DNA from: Marisa cornuarietis
Lineage: Eukaryota; Mollusca; Gastropoda; Architaenioglossa; Ampullariidae
Direction of reading: 5' to 3'
Assembly: GCA_004794655.1 (NCBI GenBank)
Contig: SMMW01000085.1
Span: 868,001-932,000, forward strand
DNA length: 64,000 nucleotides
Each line of letters begins with the position of its first letter. Position 1 is the first letter of the stretch. The position numbers and the translations under genes are program-made. Below are positions 57,416 to 64,000 of the stretch, one piece after another. The notes under the pieces were generated by a model, which saw only the letters and a list, made by a program, of their open reading frames with translations, was not told the origin of the DNA and did no database searches.

Positions 57416-59514
57416 CTGAAATAATGATAATCATTAACTTGAACCAGCTTGAATCTATCTCAACATGATTATCAACTCACAGTTTCTGCTTCATAACAGA
57501 CCTAGTATAGCACGTACTCGTGTTCATAGGTGGCGTGCTCTTAGCGCGTGAGACAAGAGCGAGACATGGACAACATACGGAAGGATCAGGATAAAAGACA
57601 GAAGGATAAACAACGGTAAAGATGGAGAACTTTTCGTGCCTGTGCCCCAGCCCCTGATGTCACGTGTGTCCAGATTGCACTGTTCTTATCATCGGCTACT
57701 TTCATCATTCATGTCTATGGAACTTCGTCAATTTTTATTCATAGCATCGCCCGTGTTACGGTTGCGGTGGTGAATGATTCATGCTTTACGTGTGCCCAGT
57801 GGGGGGGGGGGGAGAGAGAGAGGGGGATGCTTGATTCATGTAAGGATACCACGACACAATCATATGCTCTCTGCGTGTGTCTCAAATAAAATCTAATGTA
57901 TAACCAAAAAATTTTTTTTATATTTGGAACCCTAGCGTTTTAATAACCAGTTTTCTTTTATTATTGTGTATATTTATTGCAGCGTTTTCGTTTTATTTTA
58001 AGCTTCGTTTTTTTTAAGTAATCCGCATCGTTTGATTTCATATTGTTGTAAATATCGCGCTAATGTCACTAAACACGACACAGCAAGAGAAAGGCCGGCA
58101 GCCTGCACGGATGGCTGGTACCTCTACTATGTATCAGCCACCTCCGAAAATTATCGCCTCTTTCCTCCACCAGAAAAGCTCATTGTCTCGCTCAGGATGT
58201 GGTAAATGCACAGACTTGTAGAGCAGTGCTGGCCTACACGGACTGTCTGGAAAGTCGATTACAAGCCAGCAGCAGTTTCAGTATATATTGTACCCGAGGT
58301 AAGAAACGTGCAGAAACATAACAGAGTACAAAACAGATGTCATAGATGTCATGTACTCAGATAATCACCGATACGTTGCAAATATTTATAGCAAAGTACA
58401 TAAAGATGTTTTCATTATGTACATGTCTATATGTAGTATGTATTTTTATTTTTTATTTTTTTGCAAGGGCTCTACAGCTATACATCAACTAGAAAAAACA
58501 CAGTGATATATATGTAAAGAATATGTAAACTAGGATATATTTATTGATAAGAAATAGCATACAGAGAGAAAGGTGCACAGACGAGGACAGACACTAATGA
58601 CTACTTCTTCCAAGAGTAACTTGGCCCCAACGAGTGTGAACCAGTGGATGACACGAGGATGGAGAGAAAAACACGAGGAATCTACCTCAGATATAATAAA
58701 GGGAATCTGGTATTAGGACGATAAAATGTCTTAGAGGACTTCTGCGATATTCCACGGATATAACACCCACTTCCCCCCTCTTCCCAGAAAAGGAAAACAA
58801 CACATGGGGATTCGCAGTCTACGTGCATGCTGATACAAAAAGTTGGTTTGAAGGACAAACCCGGACTGATTTCTAGATTTACGACCATTGCGTGGGCTCG
58901 CGCTTGCTAGAAAAAAAAAAAAGACGGCAGTGCCTCCCATAATACTGCACCTGATAGTCTATCAAAGATAAAGATGCGATCAAGACTCCACTGTCTGACC
59001 TCGCACTCCCCTCTCTCCCCATCCTACTCCTCTCTCTCTCTCTGTTTTTCCCCTTCTCCCGTAAACAAAAAAACGGTTGTCTTAATTAACAACCACCATC
59101 ACCTCATCTCTGTCCAAAAAAAACAAAAAACAAAAAAGGTGTAGTTGGGGAAGGGAGTTGGAGATGGGGGGGGGGCTGGTGAGAAGTGGGTAATAGTTCG
59201 TTATCCTTGCGTCGCGCTGTTTGCCTGAATAATGCATGAATGCAATTTATGTGTTTCAAAAGCCAAGTTCACCGCAGGACGCTAATGGAGTAATTCTGCT
59301 TTATATGGCCAGTCTTTTACTTCGATTAGACTTGCTGATGGACTACGTGATGATGTAAGTGACATTGTCAGCTGCGGATGGTAAGGAAAAATATAGTCTC
59401 AGCTCCTGATCCTCATTGGTTTTATCGCGTCATGTCTCTGTCGTTCTCTCTCTCTCTCATTCTCTCCCCTCTCAATCACTGACCGCACACTGTAGGGGAA
59501 AAACACACTACCAA
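57416..59514. other. No gene recognised
   Basis: It contains a G10 run followed by a GA tract at about 57797-57826 and T-rich DNA near 58.44 kb. I found neither the missing first THAP exon nor inverted terminal repeats of the P-like element. Confidence 0.5.
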
Positions 59515-59715
59515 GTCTGATATAGCGTTCATTTGACATCTGATATACTATTCTGTGGAAGTCTGATATAGTTTTCAGTGGACGACTGATACAATATTCA
59601 TTTGATGTCTGATAGCGAGTTCATGTGACGTCTTGTAAAGTATTCAGTGGAAGTTTGATATATTATTATTTATAGTCTGGGATATAGTATTCAATGGAAG
59701 CCTGAGACGATGTTC
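59515..59715. repeat. Degenerate tandem repeat, ~30-bp unit, about 7 copies
   Basis: Units of the form GTCTGATATA-(G/C/T)-TATTCA(T/G)TTGA/TGGAA recur at roughly 29-32 bp across the block, with strong divergence. Confidence 0.8.
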
Positions 59716-60643
59716 AATTTCATTTTTCACAAAACAAAATTATGATTAAAAAGCAATGTAGAGAACTGTTCCATCGGTGAATTTTAATATGTGTGAGAGA
59801 GAGAGAGATAGAGAGCAGGCGGCATTTCTTCTCGTGTCATCTTTCGCATTGATGCACACACGTAATCTGTGTGCATGTGTGGTCATGTTTGTATCTGTAT
59901 GTTGATCTGTTTGTTTCTTGGGTGACTGGTAGGTTAGTTGTGTCTGTATGTCTGTATCTCAGCCACTAAGATGAAACAACCTATTAACGTTAACAACAAA
60001 ACAATAATGAATACATCATGGACTGCAGGCTAGACGGTAAGTGAAGTTGGGGGGTGGGCGAGTGGGTGGTTGGGGGAGATAAGAGAGCGAGAGAGAAACA
60101 ATAGGAAGACGACGAGTTCAGATGGAATTCGGAAAGACTGATGAAAGATGGAGGAAAGATAAGCGACACACGGGTGGTGTGTTGTGGGTGGGGAGGGTTT
60201 AGAGGCAGGAGGGAGAGGGGGAGATGCAAGCGTGTGAGGTGGGGGCGAATGGTAGACTGTGTGATGGCGATAGTTACTGAAGGAACTTGGACGTTCATCT
60301 CCTATTCAGCGGCGCTCTGCTCACGGTCTTCGATTCAGACGGCTGGGGTGTTATTGCCTGGAGAAGGGAGACTGGGCCTCGGGCTGCGGTGTGGGCTGGG
60401 AGTGGGGGTGGAGAGAGATTACTTGTAATAGCTAATTTCTTTCTCTTTGTTTTCTCGTGCGTGTTGGTTCCGAATTAAGCTCCCTCTGTGATCTAGTTAC
60501 TAGCCTTTGGGGGTCCTTTGCAGACTGCGCAGGCTCATTGCGCAGCTTCAGATGCTGCGGAGGACTGCAGGCAAGACAAGTAGCTTTGCGCACAGACACA
60601 CGCACTAACAGACACACTCTCCAGACTTCTGTTTTTGAAATGA
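59716..60643. other. No gene recognised
   Basis: GA and GT tracts at 59.79-59.90 kb and G-rich DNA at 60.04-60.24 kb. The open frames are unpatterned. Confidence 0.5.
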
Positions 60644-60750
60644 CACTTGGTTAGTGAGCACTGATGACAGGAAGTTCACCAAAATTACTCCCGTGGAGCG
60701 CTTGGTGAGTATGCACCGATGATGGGCGAGATTCACCAAAAGTCGCTGTC
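60644..60750. repeat. Two-copy ~54-bp tandem repeat
   Basis: CGCTTGGTGAGTATGCACCGATGATGGG...TTCACCAAAA is a diverged second copy of CACTTGGTTAGTGAGCACTGATGACAGG...TTCACCAAAA. Confidence 0.8.
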
Positions 60751-63559
60751 TCGCTGGAAGACGAGGGGTCAGCAGGAGTCAGTCGTGACGCGCATGAGGC
60801 CTCAGCGGTGTCAGCACGACTACTGCTCCGTGTCGATAGGTAGCAGCACCAGTCTGGTGGTGTTCACATCCTAACTCAGTCTGGAATAGATTTTTGAGGG
60901 CTGCAGGCCCCCGCGTTTGTTTGAACATGCCCTTTGTCAACTTTTCGGGGCCCAGATCCTAGAGAGCTGAGCAGCCTGCAGCGACATGGAAGCCTGTGTG
61001 TTCTTAGTGTCCAGGCAGAACATGTTCCTATAGAGCATGCCGAGACAGGTTCTCACTCTCTCATTCTGTGTGTGTGTGTGAAATAGAGAGAGAGAAACTG
61101 GAGTACATCATCAACTCGTCTTGGATCGCTAGGAGATGATGGTGACAAGCCTGAACTACTCTCCTTGATAATAACTTTTACCCTCAGAGAAGAAAGAATG
61201 AGACTGCCTTTCTCAGGTCACAAGATGAAGGTTGCGGACTATTTGTCCATCCTGTTTCTTGCGCCTAACATGGACTCAGTAATGGGCACTGCAGCGAGGG
61301 ACCACCAGCTTCAAAGAACAAGGCCAAGGGAGGCAAGAGGCACTCCTTGATCAGAGCTGTTCGTAGCCAGACCGTTTCGTGCAAAAACCACATCACTTCC
61401 AGCAACTCATACAGAAAACCAGAAAATCCATCGCGCTGTATGAAGATTTCATAAAATAAGTCATGACATGTGCATGCAGATAATTTTGCCAAGTGCCTGC
61501 GATCTTCAGGCCTAACCGAATTCCTCTTTCAAACCATCGCGGAAGGGAAGAAACAGCAATATTAGGATAATATCCAAAATGAGGCCGCTCCCAGGCGGAC
61601 TCGAAGAAGCGTGAGGCGTGGCCAGGTCTTCGTTGAGAGTCCCAGAGACCGACATGATTGCAGGTCAGGTCACGCCCAAGGCAGCGATTTTATTCCTCTT
61701 ATTTAAATTCTCATCACCGATATCATTATTACTACAAGCGTCATCACTATTATTGTGGGCATCATCTTCATCATCGCCACCCTCCTCATCATCATCACTC
61801 GAACCGAATGACAATTGAATGAATCTCAGTTTAAAAGTAACTAGAATTCTTATTTCTGAATTCGTATTTTTAGTTCTTAGAAGGAGAAAAGTTGTTGTGT
61901 TTTATTATATTGCGCTGAGACGATTCTGGGTTTTAAAGAGCAATATACTCATTAAAATACTCCTGTTGCAGATAACTTTTTAAAAAATTTTTGTTGACAT
62001 TTTCAAATTATTTGATTACATTTAACAAGTAGATTTTAGAAGAATGATACAATAAATGCTTCTGATAGCTTTATATGATTGTATGGGCAAACGTTTACTT
62101 AATGACTTCTTCTTCGTCTGCTGTGTGACCCCACTTTTCCGTTTGTTTGTTTTTGTTTTTGCCAATCTTCGTCTTTGTAAGAGGTTTTACTACGTTCTTT
62201 CTCGTCTGTCAAACGTTAAACACAATGTGTGTTCTTCTTTTGTGTGCTTACTGCTGTGTCGAAAACTTAGTGCTCTTAGCAGTCAACTGCAAGCCGCTGG
62301 TAATGGGACGGCCATGTTCTATCTTCATCACCTCGATGAGCTCTCCAGCGGGATGACTCCCTGAAGCAGGGTCAAGGTTGAGTCAGCGGGCCTGCAGGGC
62401 TGTGGTGTTGTTTGATCGAGTCATCTTGTGACGGCGGCAGCTTTCTTCTCATGACCACCACTCCCAATAACTCTTGTGGCTTTCTGGGAGTCTGGCCTGC
62501 AGTAGTTCGTAGAAATAGTTCACAATGCCACAATTCTACAGCCTAACACTACTAACACCGTATTCTAAATAAAAAAATGTTTCATCCTCTACACTTCTCT
62601 CTTTCCAAAACAAACCACTTTTTTTTTTTTGCATGTCGATATGCGTTCTCGAATGTTCTAATTATCCAGGACACATAGCGGTCCAAAGTTAAGTATATTG
62701 TCAATATATCAAAACTTAAACTTTTTAATCTATACCATGCTTGTCATTGTTAGGACATGTAAGAACATATTTCACCACTTTAGAATAAATTCAAGCATGT
62801 TGAAAATAAGACCCGTCGTTTTGGTACAAGAAAAACAAACCGAAGTATTTCATTTCTTTCAACGTGTACCACTACGTCAACTTTAAAAGAGAAGTTTTGG
62901 AAACAGTAAAAACCAGTCCGATACCTCGGCTGTTTCTTATGTCGTTGGACTGGAAGTGGGGGGCATGGTTGTCAACTGCCAGAAGTAAAGCTGTAAGCAA
63001 ACAGCAGTCATTGTCCTTTTGTGTTTGTTAACAAATATTGTGGACAACGTTTTGTTGGTTAACAATGCCTTGACTACTTGTAGTCACTTGTTTGCTGTGG
63101 TTCCCCCCCCCCCCACACACACACACATACACAATCTTTAAGCACACACACACACACATGGTCTCTCTTCAATATGCGTGTGTGTATCTGTGACTTGTTA
63201 TAACCGAAGATGTAACATACTGAAGGCTTATTATATTGCCCTGTGTACTGCATGTGTCGTGCGCTCACTTGCACGCACGCAAACGCACTAACCCACTCGC
63301 TGGCTCAGACTATCGTCGAGAAAAAAGTGGTGGAAGCAATAACAATTTCGCACAAGCCGAGCTTGAGGCCAGCTGTTGTTTTTAGTGCCCTGTAAACCAC
63401 GAGCTCTAAAGCTCCTTCCTTCGTACGGATTGAAGTATAAAACAAATATGGCTTCTGTCCACACTGCGGTCCGTCTCAAGTGGCGACATGTTCCCCTGCT
63501 TTATGCTGTGACCCTGCGACTTTCTGTGGTGTTAGCACCTTGTCCAGCTTTGTTGCAAC
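60751..63559. other. No gene recognised (about 2.8 kb)
   Basis: It contains ATC/TCA-rich trinucleotide DNA at about 61.70-61.80 kb, T-rich DNA near 62.62 kb, and a C10 run followed by CA tracts at 63.10-63.16 kb. No family-like peptide was seen. Confidence 0.5.
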
Positions 63560-63603
63560 TCTGTGTGTGTGTGTGTGTGTGGAGGCGGGGTGGTGGTGGT
63601 GAA

Positions 63604-63660
63604 GAGGTCGACTGGACGTGAGAGGGGGGAGGGGTGGTGGAGAGGTCGACTGGACGTGAA
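63604..63660. repeat. 36-bp duplication in G-rich DNA
   Basis: GAGGTCGACTGGACGTGA occurs twice, 36 bp apart, separated by G-rich sequence next to a GT/GGT tract. Confidence 0.8.
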
Positions 63661-63807
63661 GGGAGGGGGGGGTGACGGCCGAGTGACAGTTCTCTTTGAG
63701 CTCGTCGATGAAACCGAGGTTTAACGATGTGCCAGGCTATCCCAGCACTTGATGGATGGCGGTGAAGCTCGATGAGCATGACAAGCTAATACAAAAGAAA
63801 GATTTCT

Positions 63808-63809
63808 GT

Positions 63810-63844
<35 letters not shown>

Positions 63845-63912
63845 CTGATGTGTGTGTGCGTGTGCGGGAGTGCGTGCTACTCAGTCTTGTGTATATGAGT
63901 ATGTGCACGTGT

Positions 63913-63946
<34 letters not shown>
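63808..63946. repeat. Compound (TG)n microsatellite
   Basis: Two TG tracts with imperfect TGTGCG-type DNA between them. The His/Thr-rich minus-strand frame here is a translation of this repeat. Confidence 0.9.
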
Positions 63947-63954
<8 letters not shown>

Positions 63955-64000
63955 AATCGACTCTGGCCAATCTTCACACGTGACAACCATTCACTGCCAG

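Noticed and set aside
1..64000. CRISPR array, rRNA, operon or prophage
   Set aside because: All tandem repeats lack the equal-spacer architecture of CRISPR, no rRNA-like conserved blocks were seen, and the sequence is clearly eukaryotic in character.

Overview
The window looks like animal genomic DNA, most plausibly from a mollusc or another lophotrochozoan. It is AT-leaning, full of microsatellites and short degenerate minisatellites, has almost no long open frames, and carries tRNA-derived SINEs, a non-LTR retrotransposon 3' end, inverted-repeat MITEs and decayed DNA transposases. The taxon is an inference from repeat style; no gene in the window settles it. I found no complete protein-coding gene, rRNA, functional tRNA or CRISPR array. 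Nearly all ATG-initiated frames of 60-210 codons look like chance frames. The DNA is therefore intergenic or long-intron sequence, with at most a few isolated candidate exons (best: 20606-20749, minus strand).

Layout. 1-4 kb: unremarkable DNA with small duplications. 4.0-4.2 kb: a tRNA-type SINE with a perfect 15-bp target-site duplication. 5.3-5.6 kb: about five copies of a ~62-bp tandem repeat. 8-9 kb: a segment whose translation resembles the candidate exon at 20.6 kb, a long GT microsatellite and a possible short exon. 10.6-13.1 kb: three small minisatellites and an AT-rich island. 20-22 kb: candidate minus-strand exons, a diverged SINE copy and a LINE-type (TTGTC)n tail. 27.6-29.3 kb: a decayed hAT-superfamily transposase (minus strand), interrupted by a fragment of the LINE 3' end that is also present at 48.6-49.2 kb. 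30.9-31.2 kb and 49.4-49.7 kb: two copies of one MITE in opposite orientation. 32.1-33.7 kb: a GC-richer block with transcription-like signals and no recognised product. 42.5-42.6 kb: a second SINE copy with a perfect 12-bp target-site duplication. 44.3-45.5 kb: a minisatellite of ~27-bp units, nearly every unit containing ACGTG. 55.3-55.6 kb: a second, different SINE. 55.8-57.4 kb: a decayed THAP-domain P-element/THAP9-like transposase (minus strand), broken by frameshifts and stops.

The genes do not form a pathway. The region is a graveyard of selfish elements of at least six kinds: P-like, hAT-like, LINE, two SINE types and a MITE. The best supported observations are the P-like and hAT-like transposase fossils (protein motifs in the family order), the SINE insertions with exact target-site duplications, the LINE and MITE copy pairs, and the ACGTG-rich minisatellite.
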